From the NCBI GenBank assembly GCA_964019165.1, contig OZ025276.1, positions 7,529,820 through 7,593,819 of the forward strand: a stretch of 64,000 nucleotides of DNA, written 5' to 3'. Numbering within the stretch: the first letter of the stretch is position 1; each line of letters starts with the position of its first letter. Positions 21,601-48,900 of this stretch are shown in pieces. The stretch comes from Mastigias papua (taxonomy: Eukaryota; Cnidaria; Scyphozoa; Rhizostomeae; Mastigiidae). The notes under the pieces are model-generated. The model searched no databases. It worked only from the letters and a program-made list of their open reading frames with translations, and was not told where the DNA came from. The translations under genes were made by a program, and so were the position numbers.

Positions 21601-23250
21601 CACATGGCATAATAACCAACATCCCTCAATTCCGTTATTGGGTTAATTGCTATCATACAAATATCAAAAGCAAGCAGAATTAAGACCAATGTATCTTGAA
21701 TCTGTATCTGGCGACATTTGAGTAAAATGCCACAGAATCTGACTCAGCAAGATGGCATATAGCTATCAATACATAGAAGAGCACAACGATTTGCTCTCGA
21801 TCCAACAAGTTTTAACAGCTGCCTGCTGCTTCATTTCCAAGTAAGCAGACCCTGAAAAGCAGGGGCTGCCAACCTTATTGAAAGTGAGAACTACTGCAAG
21901 GGCTCTGAATAATGCAAAAGCTACCACTTTGACTACAGGCTCTTGAACTAACAAAATTGCACGGTTTACCCTTAATTGTAGATTATTGTCCGTGATAAGT
22001 GGAATTCTTGAACTGGCCTGCGGGTACTAAAGGTGTTCTTGAGGGCAACATGGTGCCTGCTGGCAACGATCTGGCGATCCTTGCTGCAAAACACCACATG
22101 AACTAATGCAAAAGCTACAGCAAAACACGACGCGATAAATGGACTAAATTTTAAGTGAAAAAGTACGAACATATGCATTAACCTCGAGTCATTACGATAC
22201 AAACTGGCTGGCCATGGCACTTTCATTCGTAATCTAATCTCCGAGTCCATTTTCTTTCTATACATTACATCGCGTTTTGTAATATCTGCACGTGGTCTCC
22301 ATTTTCCATATACAGCATCCGATAAGACACTACCACAAATCCTCCTTTTGCAACCAGTCTCGCTTTCAGCTGACAAAGATATCCTTTGCACAAGATTGCA
22401 TGTATCGCCTATTGGAACCAACTTTGGTTCAAATATAAATGGTGGGAGAATGTGCGATAGGAAACACATGGAAAATAGAATGGTCACAGATAGAACTGGC
22501 ATCAATCGTACAATGACAGAAGGAGACCTGCAATAGAAAGAAATCTTATCTAAGTACATTTCTCCATGGCATGCAAGGAAGGAACCATTAGCTATTTGCA
22601 GAAGTAAGCTCACTTCAACATGCTTCGAGAGTGAATCAATCTTGTTGCAGATATGTATCATCTTCGAATGCATTGTGAATCAATCTACCACACATTATAG
22701 GTCCTCGGAGACTTCTCACAATGCTTAATCATAGTGTACTACACAAAAAAGTAAGAGGGAGGGAGCGAGGTTGACTTGAGCTCGCTTGGGAAATTTTGCA
22801 GACTTTGTCATGCACTAAATAATTTAGATGGATTCTTAATAGTTTGGGTGATTTTAAAGCAAAGCTTATTTAATACTTCGCCTCCTCAGAATGATTGTAA
22901 AGCATGTGTTAAGATCATTAACTTTAAGATAGAGTAATGCAGCAAAACTAAAGGATAACGAACAACAAATGTTATACCAAGATTAGTACATGGAAATCAA
23001 AGGCGCTGATCAGGCTAAATTATTCTATCAAAATAGACACAGAACGATAATTAACAACAAGAGGAGATAAAACACAAATATTACGATTGTTTCCTAACGG
23101 TATTGTAAGGAATGGGTCAAGCATACATTACCATCATTTAACAATGCATTACCATCATTTAACAAGAATGAAGTGGAATGTATCTTTATATTTAAGTTGA
23201 AACATAAACATAACATACATGAAAATCTGTAAATGTTTCTCTTACCTCAT
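18692..23250 (-). CDS. type II membrane SGNH/PC-esterase-like protein, paralogue A
   Basis: Four exons on the minus strand: 23250-23246 (only ATGAG), 22527-22183, 20574-20306, 19368-18692; phases agree and the sum is 1296 nt, 431 aa. Residues 1-10 are a short cytoplasmic tail (MRSPSVIVRL), followed by a hydrophobic signal anchor. Residues ~117-165 hold a hevein-like cysteine pattern (C, CC, C-G, C-x-C, C-x-x-C, ending TDFR). The SGNH block begins at G207-D208-S209, which spans the exon 3/4 junction, and ends with D401-G-L-H404, the expected Asp/His pair. The overall order resembles the Pmr5/Cas1p-type PC-esterase family, which acts on sugar O-acetyl groups in the Golgi; substrate here is unknown. 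Several N-x-S/T sites suit a lumenal domain. It is a tandem duplicate of the gene at 24825-29670 and converges with the Death-domain gene. Confidence 0.8.
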
Positions 23251-23694
23251 TAGAAACGTCCTTTCGCTAACTCTTATCACGAACAACGCTTGTATCCTGA
23301 GCTATACCACACTGCACTAATGGATGCTTCAAATCGACACACACTCTTCTTTCCAACTACTGTCAGGCATTACTATGACAACGATACTGTTTGTTCAAAA
23401 ATTCTGGTGCATTGTGATAGCGCACACTGTATCAATTCACGTAATATCGGAATCAGACAAAAGCAGGTATATCATAGAGACCTGCTCTGGGGCTTACAGA
23501 TTAAACAATGTAATGGCGAAGTTCGGTGAATGATTCTAATGCCCCGGGACGCTGATAGCACAGTGACAACAAAGCAAAAGCCTAGGGAACACTCCATATG
23601 CACAAATGACCGCTAATCTTTCCGAAGAAGAAACAAGTTGTTTTCAACTACTTGGTGACAAATGTTTAATTGAAAATGGCTTGCTGTAGATCAT

Positions 23695-23851
<157 letters not shown>

Positions 23852-24305
23852 GTATCTAGAGAGCTCCCTACCTTGTATCAATATAAAAAGCAATTCAAAA
23901 GTTTTTTTGACGAACTGAAAAAGCAATACAAACACGACCCCCTGGAAGATCAGCAGTAGAAATTTCTTATTGTAATTATATATTTAAACTTCTGACCATG
24001 TAATTAGATTTAAGTAGTTATCACCATGTTATTAGATTTTTGTTATTAGTTAAATTGATTCTATTACGCTGAAGGGTTTTTTCGTGTATAAACAAATTAG
24101 AAATATGAAAATATGAATATGTCACAAATGTCAGCTCCTACAATTGACATTAGGCAAAATGTTCGATGGAAAGTGTACCTATATGTCCTAAAGTGTGCAT
24201 TCTCGGAGCTATTGGACGGACCATAAGCTTACTAAAAATTTAAGAAAAACAATACCATACATGTTCTTCTTTAAGCTTGACGGTAAATTTTTGTGTTTTG
24301 CAATA

Positions 24306-24653
24306 CATTTGGTTCCTTCTTTCATAGAATGCAGTTGTATGCGGCGAGATTATTAGAAATGCGGGATTAAAGGCCCATTTCCATTTACATTCGCACTTTG
24401 GATTTCGGATGCGAACTCATTGTTCCCAGTTCATATGCGAACGTTTAGCTTTGTGTAGACCAGAGGCGAGATTGTTGAAGAGGTGGGAACACTAGAGACG
24501 ACGGGAATAAAAGAGAAAACTCGGTGCTCACTGATAACAAGATCGATCTAATTGCTAAACAATAACATAACAAAAATAATCTATACCTTGAAAACTTAAC
24601 CCCGCCTCTCTCAAAATCTCGCATGCGAGTTTGATGAAATAAGGAACCAAATG
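24306..24653. mobile_element. foldback element with ~60-bp inverted ends
   Basis: The left end CATTTGGTTCCTTCTTTCAT and, in reverse complement, the right end CATTTGGTTCCTTATTTCAT match and continue into GCGAGATT..(T/G)AGA..GCGG(G)TTAA with small gaps. A third version of the GGCGAGATTGTTGAAG stretch lies in the centre (~24465). It lies 170 bp downstream of the stop of esterase paralogue B. No coding frame. Confidence 0.75.
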
Positions 24654-24824
24654 TTAGCAAAAACACAAAAATATATACGATCCATCTAGTGTAAAGAAAC
24701 AGCTGTCCAAATCAGTAAAAGCATGCATCTATCTGTCAATGATCAAGATTGTAATTTTACCAAACTGTGTTTGTTGATCCTATTCATGTTGAACCTTGCT
24801 AATACAAACTGATCTCAAAATGGA

Positions 24825-29670
<4,846 letters not shown>

Positions 29671-30333
29671 TCTCTCCACATCCAGCTGCTTTCCAAAGTA
29701 ACTAAGAATAACCAGTGAAGGGAATGCATGTAAACTTCTCTTCTGAGATGTACAGCAGACGAAGAAAAATTTAAGGAGAAGACATAGTTGCTTTCATCAC
29801 TTTAAACAAATTAAAGCCTATAGGAGAAGAAAGAAAACAAATGGCGAGTTTACATGTGCCATTATTCCAGCTACGATTTACGTCTCCATGGAAACGGATA
29901 CAACTACATATACATGTCTCGCAAGTTAAACCTGATCGGAACTGGCCACAAAAACCAGGTGATTCTTTTGTGATTAGTTTATGTCTGATAACCATGGGTA
30001 ATAGCAAAAACGTTCAGGAATAAGGAAAAAAAAGAAGAGATAGCAATGTAGCTCTTTTGTGGACGTGTACCTTGAAGAAAGCAAGTTCGCAGTAGACTTA
30101 CTACAATATTCACAACTATGCAAGTCGGCTTATGATTGTACTAGAATAAAGCGAGCAAGAACCTCAAACAAAAGCCTTCTAGATCTACAGCTTTCACACA
30201 ACATCTAAAAGTCAAAAAGAAAGACACGTGGTTCCTGACACCAGTAAGATAGTAAGACTCTCTCATTAGCATTCACTGCAAAGTTCGACAATCAGCTGAC
30301 TGAAAATGCGAAAGGCGTCAGTCTTAAAGATGG
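29671..30333. other. 5' flank of esterase paralogue B, no gene seen
   Basis: Presumed promoter and 5'-UTR sequence for the minus-strand gene that starts at 29670. No TATA-type or other element could be singled out. Confidence 0.4.
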
Positions 30334-31379
30334 AATAACAATATGCTGAGCTATCAACCAGGACAACAGCCTGCTGAGTTATCGACGAGAATAACAGTAT
30401 ACTGAGCTATCAACCAGAATAGCAGTGTGCTGAACTATCAACCAGGACAACAGCATACTGAGCTATCGACGAGAATAACAGTATACTGAGCTATCAACCA
30501 GAATAGCAGTGTGCTGAACTATCAACCAGGACAACAGCATACTGAGCTATTGACGAGAATAACAGTGTACTGAGCTATCAACCAGAATAACAGTGTGCTG
30601 TGCTATCAGCCAGAATAACATGAGCTGAGCTATCAACCAGGACAACAGCATACTGAGCTATCGACGAGAATAACAGTGTACTGAGCTATTAACCAGAATA
30701 TTCTGAATTATCAACCAGAATAACAATATGCTGAGCTATCAACCAGAATAACAATATGCTGAACTATCAACCAAGACAACAGCATACTCACCTATCGACC
30801 AGAATAACAATATGCTGAGCTATCAACCAGAATAACAATATGCTGAACTATCAACCAGAATAACAATATGCTGAACTATCAACCAAGACAACAGCATACT
30901 CACCTATCGACCAGAATAACAATATGCTGAGCTATCAACCAGAATAACAATATGCTGAACTATCAACCAGAATAACAATATGCTGAGCTATCAACCAGAA
31001 TAACAATATGCTGAACTATCAACCAAGACAACAGCATACTCACCTATCGACCAGAATAACAATATGCTGAGCTATCAACCAGAATAACAATATGCTGAAC
31101 TATCAACCAGAATAACAATATGCTGAACTATCAACCAAGGCAACAGCATACTCACCTATCGACCAGAATAACAATATGCTGAGCTATCAACCAGAATAAC
31201 AATATGCTGAACTATCAACCAGAATAACAATTTGCTGAGCTATCAACCAGAATAACAATATGCTGAACTATCAACCAAGACAACAGCATACTCACCTATC
31301 GACCAGAATAACAATATGCTGAGCTATCAACCAGAATAACAATATGCTGACCTATCAACCAGAACAACAGTACGTTGAG
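30334..31379. repeat. 28-bp minisatellite with higher-order structure, ~37 units
   Basis: The basic unit, approximately AACAATATGCTGAGCTATCA plus ACCAGAAT, is repeated for ~1.05 kb. A marked variant (ACAGCATACTCACCTATCGA) recurs at 30779, 30891, 31031, 31143 and 31283, that is every 112 or 140 bp (four or five units) in strict alternation. In the left part another variant (ACAGC-TGAGTTATCGACGAG type) recurs every 84 bp. There are no unique spacers, so this is a minisatellite and not a CRISPR array. Confidence 0.95.
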
Positions 31380-31648
31380 CTAGGTAAAGCTCTTGAAAAG
31401 TATATCAGGGTTTGTGATGAGGTCAAACATGACAAAATCAATAACAGCAAAGAGATCTGAGAGAAAGAGAAAGCATCTCAGATACTGAGCTCTGCATGGC
31501 TCAAGACACTTTTAATGTAATTCCAACATTCAGTGCCACATAAATTATCAATAATACCTTACACGGTTAACCAACACAAAATTTCTTATACCACGAAAAA
31601 GCGGGAACATGCTTTAATCGTGCTAAATGCCTAGAGAATTTCTCACTT

Positions 31649-31703
31649 TTCTTAGCTATAGTGAAGTTCTGTAGTATCAATAGAACTTCACTATAGCTAA
31701 GAA
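31649..31703. repeat. perfect 22-bp inverted repeat (hairpin)
   Basis: The arms TTCTTAGCTATAGTGAAGTT-CT and AG-AACTTCACTATAGCTAAGAA are exact reverse complements separated by an 11-base loop (GTAGTATCAAT). It lies between the minisatellite and the 3' end of ACAT2. It could be a small foldback transposon remnant or a hairpin RNA; pairing this perfect is more siRNA-like than a typical animal microRNA. Confidence 0.85.
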
Positions 31704-32591
31704 CAACTTAATATGTAAGAGGGCTGAAATTATTCCACATGCAGAGAGGCCTATCTTTCTGCTGGCCCTATATTAATATCCGAAAATAACTTGCAAAAGT
31801 CAGGCTGTACATGTGTTGTCTGAAACTGAATCACCAGAAGAAACTCATTTCTCAGCGAAAATTAAACATCATAACTGAATATTTAATATGATAAGGTTCA
31901 ATTCTTTCATTATGCAAGCACCTTTCTACTCTGAAGTGTCGGCCAAAACACCAGAAAAAAGATATTTTGCTGTACCTGCGATCGGTAAAACAAATGTTCT
32001 TCAAACGCAGAACTTACGGTAAACACCGTTGGTAAAAATCTAGTTTGCAATTACGTTAAAAATGCTGGAACCAATAAAAAGCTCTCAGCAAAAGTGTCGG
32101 TTATATCCGCTTTCCTCAAAGCAAATTGTCCGATTTCGTACAACCAGCACTTAATCAAGCTGAATCATTTTATCAAATTTGTCAGATGTTTAATTTATAC
32201 AATCTGTCACGTGTTTACTGAATACAATCTTTCATGTATGCATTTCATACAATATCATATGACTATTGTATGCAATCTGTAACGTCGTGATTGTGTGCAA
32301 TCTTTGGTAACCAACTGTCCAATTAAAGATTCGCTTTTGAAGTGATAAGAATAATAGTTACAATATACAATTAGATAAACATCTAGTCTCTATTCTTCAT
32401 CACCCAGATTAAATATCTTAGAAGGTAACCGTTAATCTGTAAATAATGGAATGGAATACAAAGAGCACTAATGATTAACATACAATCTTTAAAAAAGGTA
32501 ATGACAATATTCAAGAAGATAACAGTTTTTCAAAGACAGTCTGAAAAATAAACGAGCAATGTAGGCATTTCATACATAAATATCAGTTGTA
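31704..32591. other. intergenic, nothing firm
   Basis: AT-rich DNA downstream of ACAT2. Around 32180-32300 there are loosely repeated 'TGTATGCAATCTGT/TGAATACAATCTTTC' phrases, too degenerate to define a unit. Confidence 0.4.
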
Positions 32592-32597
32592 TTTATT
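32592..32597 (-). promoter_or_regulatory. candidate poly(A) signal of ACAT2
   Basis: TTTATT on the plus strand reads AATAAA on the minus strand, 69 bp beyond the ACAT2 stop codon. Confidence 0.5.
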
Positions 32598-32665
32598 GAC
32601 AGCGTCACAGAACTGGAAGATACAAAATGAAGTAAATCCACCGCCATGCTGTCAAATATGAGAAT

Positions 32666-41387
<8,722 letters not shown>

Positions 41388-41797
41388 TTTACTCACTGCA
41401 AGGAATAGTTTGAATTATAAATGTGGATGTATTCATGTATGATAACACATGAATATCCAGTCTTAAGAGTACAGCACCTTCCACAAGACCTCCAGCAAAC
41501 AAAAGCACAAGGTCCATTGTACTGGTGTGCTAATGTGCTATTGTGCACCCGGTTTGGACCTTGGTCTTTGCATGGGGAAGGCTACTCTTAACATCAATAC
41601 TGGCACTTATGCAGGAGAGAAATACTAAGATTGCATAGAAAATGATATACTATTTCATTACTGAAGACATGTTCTAACTTATGGGTCATTTTCAGCTACA
41701 AGCAGCCTAAGAGGCATGGGAAGATACTTAAAGTTACTTAAAAGAAAATAGTACTACTGAGCACTACCAGTTATGTCAAGTGAGCTTTTGTGTACCA

Positions 41798-41994
<197 letters not shown>

Positions 41995-42237
41995 TTCAGT
42001 TTCAACTAAATAGCAAGCATTTTCTAGCAATCTTAAAAAGTAATATAATCCAGTCTAAACAATCACTATTATTACTATTATTATTATTTCTTTCAGTCTC
42101 CATATATTATAACATTTGATTAAATATTACTTTTGCATAGCAGACAAGCCAGTTATACACTACCTAACAGTAGAGAGGTGTATGATTGTATGTAACTGTA
42201 ATGTTATTGTCATGATCTTATGAAGTTTCAAAAACAT

Positions 42238-42600
42238 TATTATTATTATTATTATTTCAGATATTCAAGGAGGGTAGCCCTTCAGCGGTAGCTCCTTTAC
42301 AAGGGGCCCTCCATCTAAATACAAAATACATATAGCTAAAATTAAACCTAATTACAATATTACAATCGGAATAGCTCATAAAAACGTAATATTTACAATA
42401 CTTGTTTGCTAAAAATACCTAATTAATATCAAAAACGCTAAAATTACTACTTTTACAGTTTGCAAGGTTAGATGCCCCCTTTGATTCCACTGGTAAACTG
42501 TTCGAAGTTGCCACTCCCCTATAGGAGAAACTTTTTTGCCCCTTTCATTTACCATTAGCTTAAAGTAAAGTCTTTATAGCTAGCTTGATGCAATGGAGAA
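42238..42600 (-). mobile_element. 5'-truncated LINE, 3' end with (AAT)n tail
   Basis: On the minus strand the sequence reads as the C-terminal end of a non-LTR reverse transcriptase (G-V-A-T-x-N-S-L-P-V-E-S, typical of the RGVxxWNSLP region), then a 3' UTR with GGAGGGCCCCTTGTAAAGGA, and ends in an (AAT)n tail at 42256-42238. Short microsatellite tails are usual for CR1/L2-type LINEs. It lies between ACAT2 and SYF2. Confidence 0.65.
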
Positions 42601-42977
42601 TTTTTCGAAAACTACGGTTACGTAAACCGATATCAACAAGTAATAATGGAAACTAGAATATCAATATGGATATACCTCCATAATGCCTTCAAACTACAAG
42701 GGCAATTTTGAGGAGAATGATGAGTTGATAAAAACGTATCTTACTCAAATATTAGCGGACTGAGCCTCATGAATGGAAATGAACACTGCAATTAATTTCC
42801 AATGATCTAAAATACAAACAATCACCCTGAAAAAGGGCCAGCATTCACATAGCAAATTCTAATCAATTTGCCGCCATGAATTGAAACGTGGGGCTAGGCC
42901 CAGTCCCCTCATACCACTGCCTCATACCCATTTCCAACAAGGTAAAACGAGGTTTTAATTTTCACAACATTGAAAAT

Positions 42978-45900
42978 ATGGCGACTAAAGGGAAAGGTAC
43001 AACAGAGAAAGCCATATATTTTCAGAAGATTGATGTAAGTGTTATTCGCCATGATCAACTTACTCTTATTACACCAGAAAATTTGTAGAAGTAGCAAAAG
43101 TTATGGCTGAGGCCTATTTTGGTGTGTAGCCGTGATTGAAGTAACAGTGTACCGATTGTTTTTGAGGCCTTGTTTTCGCGTCATATTTTAAATGCAATCT
43201 CGTTTTCTATACTTCTACGGACAAGTCTATCTAGGGATTATAATTTTCTGTGCTACTCACTACCTTAGCAGAAAGATGGAGAGGAAGAAGTCGAAGATGA
43301 ATCAGGTACCGATGAAGAAGAGAAAGAAGAACCAAAGACAAAGTCAGCTACTCAGAGAAAGAGTGAGTACATGAAACGCCTGAGAGAGCTTCACATGAGA
43401 CGGGTAACTATCAATAGTTTCCTACTTGTTAGCTTCGCGGCTTATACGAGTAATATTGGTTTATCACATACATCCACTGTGCATTCCGTTTAAACCCAAG
43501 ACACCACAGATAAATGATTGTCTGTGTTGCCTGTCTGCATTAAAGTTTATGAACTGTGCTATTGACAGAAAACTGAGTTGCAGCATGTTGCTGGCTTTTG
43601 CAAGGTCGGTTATCTCTATACGTGTTGACTTGATGCTTACTACAAAGTACATGTGATCAAGATTTCCAAGATCAATAATGCCCCAGAACAGTGCTGCATT
43701 CAAAATTTTAAGAGTGCAGTGATAGATTGTAGCTGCACTCTCTAGCATGTCTAGTCTATCAAAGTTTAACTGTTGGGAGAATTACTAAACAATTAGTTTC
43801 AAGCTTTCATGTCATGGTCAGTATAAGGAGAAGGACAGACTACCATATTTGTTGCTATTTACAGCTTTCTGCATGATGAAAATGGTGGTTGTGCAATGCG
43901 TAACATGCCATAAGAGCTTTTGAGTGCAGAAATGGCTGCTAATACATAAACTTGAATGTTCAGAAAAAGTATGGATCATGAGGTCCTAATGTGGACTTCT
44001 TATATTTTATTTTCATCAGCCATGGCCCAGGACACATTGTCTGTTAAATAAACACTGTTGAATACTGACATTTAATGTCAAAATCCAGGCATTGTGCTTG
44101 ACATTTTGTAATGGCTTCTGTTAGTGAATACATGGAAGTTACTTTTTTTATACAATTCAGCTTATCCTATTTTTAATGTGCTTACATAGAGATTTGTGTA
44201 AATTTTACCATCTTAAGAGCATTGAAGCTTAGAAGTATGGGAGTTTTTTTAAGATGTTCACATTACCTTACATTGTCAAGTATTTAATTGAATTAAGAAG
44301 GAATAATTAAGCAGAAAAGAAACAAATATTTCATTTCAAGATGGACACAATGTTTGTTCCACAGGGAATACTTAAATTTGACCTGCCAATGTCATATTTT
44401 GCATCCCATCTGTGTCATATGGCATGTGCCATCTCAACATGTATGATCACACACACATACTTCATGGAGAAGCTTTTATTTAGTGATAAATTTCTAATTT
44501 GTTTATTAGTATGGAGCAATGCTCAACATCTCTACTACAGTATCAAAAGTGTTATTGGAAGTGACCACTCTTTGTACCTCAATCCCCAAATGTCCACAAT
44601 TGCTGTTGCTGTTCTGCTTATATCACTTGCTAATTATGTGTTAGCCGTTAGGCTGCCATGCAAACCAATGTCCCCTGTGGAATCCAATTGTAACTCCTTG
44701 TTTGTATATATTTATGCAAATAAAAAGAAACTGTTTAGTGCTTTTAGATATCCTTTTGTCTATGTATTGGTCAGAATATTGAACTGATTAAGTTTGTTGC
44801 TACTCTGATACATTCCTCTTATGGAAGTATCAATTTTTGGTAGAAATGTCTATAGATCAATACCATAATGAAACATATGATTCACCAAGCTTCTTTTACA
44901 TTTCCATAGAATGAAGCTAGAAAACTTAATCATGAAGAGATGGTTGAAGAGGATAGGAGAAACAAATTACCAGCAAATTGGGAAGCACGAAAGAGAAAAG
45001 CAGAATGGGAACTTGCAGACCAAGAAGCTAGAAAAGTATTTCTTCCACATCTTTTAGTTTGAAATAAGTAGCTAGAAAATGCATAATTTGTTGTAGAGGA
45101 TGGAAAGAGGATAGTTCCTTTCTAGTGTGATTCAATCTGTCTACATTTCCACTGCTTCCTAGTTAGGTGGCACAACTTATGACATAAACTGTTAGCCTTT
45201 CTCTTGCAACAGAGTCTTCTAAAATTATTCCTTAGTGTGCAGTCAAGTTATATGAGCTATCTATAGTTAAAATCTATGCTCCATTATGCCCATTGTATTG
45301 CTTTGAAGAGAGTATTACACTTCAGATACAGCTCTTCAAGGTGCCCAAATGTAGCCATTCTAAGCTTAAACTTTACCAAACTCTCAACACTTCTCATTTC
45401 CATTTAGGGTAATTTATCACCAATATGCATGTCCACTGTGCACCCCTTTCATCTCTTACTTCATTTGCTCTTCTGCCCCTCCCCCCACAAATTGACCCTG
45501 GCTACACCACTTCCTTTGAGTTTTGTTCTTTGTTATCCTTGGGTAAATTTCTCCCTGTCTGTTTTTTAAATTAAGAATTTTATGTTCATCTGTATCCCTG
45601 CAATAGGTGTATCATTGTTATTATCATGTGAAATTTAAGTTGATAGGTAGACACATGAAATATACTTTAGTGGGTGCCGTCTTTTGTCAATAATATATAA
45701 AAGGCTTTGCAATTCAGATCACTTCACATATTTTGGTGGTTTTCTTTTGTACAGTAAAGAGATTGTCTCCCTCTTACTGGATCCTTTGACAAATTTCTTC
45801 CAACAATGACTTTGTAAGATCAGATTTCTTCCAACATGCTTTTAGGTTGCAGAAGAAAGAGGTGAAGACTATGAGCAGACTAAGTTACTACAGCAATCTG

Positions 45901-48900
45901 CATATGAGTTGGAGATGCTGGAAAAGAAGAAGAAGAAGAAAAATCCAGATCAGGGATTTTCAGGTCTTCAAACATTCACAATTGTTACTTGTTCATTAGA
46001 GTTATGTCTTCTTTATAAATGTTCTCTATACATGATTAGTCTCTCACTTTGGGAAATTCTTATTATATATGGTAGTTAGTTCAATTACTGACTTGTTAAA
46101 TACAGCAACATAACCAGGCCATACCTTTTGGGTGGGGGGGGCAGAGATGGGAATGATGCAGGAGATGACAAGGGGCCCACAGTGGCAGTGCCAGAGAGGC
46201 ATGTTTCTTCTAGGTAGACAACAGTATCTGTTCTAGATAGAAACAGAGGAGAAACCTGCCCCTTTGCCCCTGGCTATGTCACTAGGTAGATAATATTTTT
46301 GTTATGTTCATGCTTCAAAAGGAGTTCTGATCTTTTGTTTAAAGAATCTCTTGTGCTTGCTTTGTCCATGAAAAGTCTGTTTGTATTACAGAACTTTGCT
46401 GTAGCACGAAAAAGTGGGAACATTCTTTACATAGAAAAGACATTGAAAATACCCATTACAAGCAAATTAAACAGGGGCTCCAATCCAGGAATATTTGATA
46501 TTTTAGAAGTATATAAAAGGGTTGCGATATTAAAAGGTGTGATTTGCTTGTGAACTAGCTTCATTTCCATTTTGCAAATGCAAAGAGTAGAAAACTAGGT
46601 AGCTTGATTACCAGAATGTTGACTAGAAAAAATTATTGACTTTGGCTTGTAGCTCATGTTGGGTCAGTCTTAGGGTCTTGATTTTATGGTATGCCTCTCC
46701 ACAAAACTGTGTGAAAGGACGATTTCCGATTACACGGACATAGACATGCTATTCAAGGCTGATAATGGTTGAGTTTACATAGCACGATAGTCGTTAATTA
46801 TCAGGTATGATGTTGAGATACTTACGAAGATAGAGCTACTGGCTGGGGGAGTAGAAATTATCACCCCTCCCCCCTCTGAACGTTTGCAAGCAGTTAAAGA
46901 AGTCAGGAAAATATCCAGAACTGCAGTATATCTATGGTAAATTTATCGGACTGGAAAAACTTTATTTACTAAGCTATTGTAAATAGCTTTTTTGGGCGGA
47001 AATCTACACACGAATCTCTTACGCGTGTATTTTTCATTTTATTGATTGGAGGTTTTACTTTAAATGTGCTGAGAAAGTTCGGACTATAATTTTTCACCTT
47101 CGAATTGCTTGAAATATCAATGCACTCGTGGGTACTGACTTTCATTAATTGCTGAATAGAATATACTTGCTGTATTTGTTACAACCGTTGTCTTATGGTC
47201 GTAGATTTTGCTGCTGCACAGTTACGACAATATCAAAGATTAACACGACAGTTCAAGCCAGATTTGGACGCCTACAACCAAATGAAAGAGGACATGTTAG
47301 TGCCTTTTATTTTTAGTCAATATTTTTGTAAATGGTAAATAAAACTTGGCTAGAATTTACTTGTCATTATGAATAATGATGCTTGAATGGAAAGCAATGG
47401 GAAGATTTGAATTTGAAAAGAATACGAAGAAATGTAAGGAACTAGAAATGAGAAGAGTTGGGAGAGGAAAGATCTAGGAAATGAGAAAGTTGAAGAGGTA
47501 GGGAATTGAAATGAAATGGCTAGTGATAGGAGAGAAGGAAATAGAGAGGAGAATAAGAGAGAAAAATTACATTGGCTTTCCTCTCCCATTTGCTTTCAGC
47601 TGCGTTTTAAGTAAGTAGAGTACTGATCAGGGGATTTCCTTATATTTTGGAAGAAAGAAAAGCTCATTTGTTTTCCTGCTTGTAATAGCTAAGTTCAATC
47701 TAGTGAATTTGGTTACTTTGAATAATATTTCTCTTCATCTTCAGTGTACCCTATATTATGAAGTGATGTCGTATACTTCAACACTTCATTCCGCCACCTA
47801 CCAGAGACCTATTTTGCACACTTTTATAAAGCTGGTGGTGGTTGGTGTGGATAAGCCATGCTTTTTTCACAGTGACTGATATCACTATGCATATATCAGA
47901 ATTGTTGCTTTCTGATATGTTAACCAATGCCACATTCTCATTGGCAGGGGCAGCAATGCGTTCCCAACGGCTCATAGTCTTTCGTATGGTGGAGACGGCA
48001 AAGTTTCAGAGTCAGCTATCGATAGAATGGTCGAAGATCTGGATAAACAGTGAGTTTTTAGTTATGCTTGCGAAGATATTAAATGATAAGCTCATTTTTG
48101 TTATTGTAATCATCTTAGATTAGCTGCAAGTCGTAACATTCACTCTGCAAAGCACCCTAGCACCCTATGCAGCCCCGAGCTGCTATCTATGAAATACTGT
48201 GCATGACATAATAAGAAAGGTAGCGGCTAGTCTCATATACATTTCCATATGTGGAGGAGTGTCTGTTAGAGTGGACACTTACCATGGGCTGTCGACATGG
48301 TGAGTCAAGGTGACCCACTCCTTTCTCCGTCGTCATTATCTCCCCATTGTTTCAACATGGTACCTATTTGCTGTTAGGTACACAGTGATAGGATCCAAGC
48401 TATGGCCTTTGGCTTGACTTGGACCATAGACTTTCTGCATAGCAGGATAGGACTCTAACCACCCGATTACTCCCCTATGCATACCGTAGTACTAGTGGGA
48501 TTTTTGTAATATTTTATCTGTTGTTGATGAGTAGCATGTGGCAATTAGCGAGCTTCTGCTCCCAACAACAATAGTCTTCCCTTTATACAAGGCAATGCCT
48601 TTCAGTTCCTGCGAAAGTAAGAAAGGTGAGGACAGTTTGCGAAATACTGTATTAATAAATTCAGAAGCAAATAGGTACTTTGTTAGTACCTAGGCGCCAC
48701 ATAAGAATCTTTTCGAGAATAACGGGGGTTAATCATACAATAGTAGCTCATTTGTTTCAACTTTGTTTTTCGTAAATGCTTTTTTGCTGCATCACAATAT
48801 TGAATGTTTGTAAATGATCTGAAGTAATGAGGGCTTTTGCGAGTTTGATAACAGATTTCCTTGGTTATTGTTAGCAAATGTGTTTGTTCGTAGAATTCAG

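Noticed and set aside
30334..31379. Possible CRISPR array (28-bp repeats)
   Set aside because: Repeats are directly adjacent with no unique spacers and the genome is animal.
41388..41396. Upstream GTG as the start of ACAT2
   Set aside because: Animals start at ATG; the ATG at 41387 gives the expected N-terminal length.
47842..48123. 93-codon plus-strand frame
   Set aside because: It spans an intron and SYF2 exon 6 in a different frame from the SYF2 reading.
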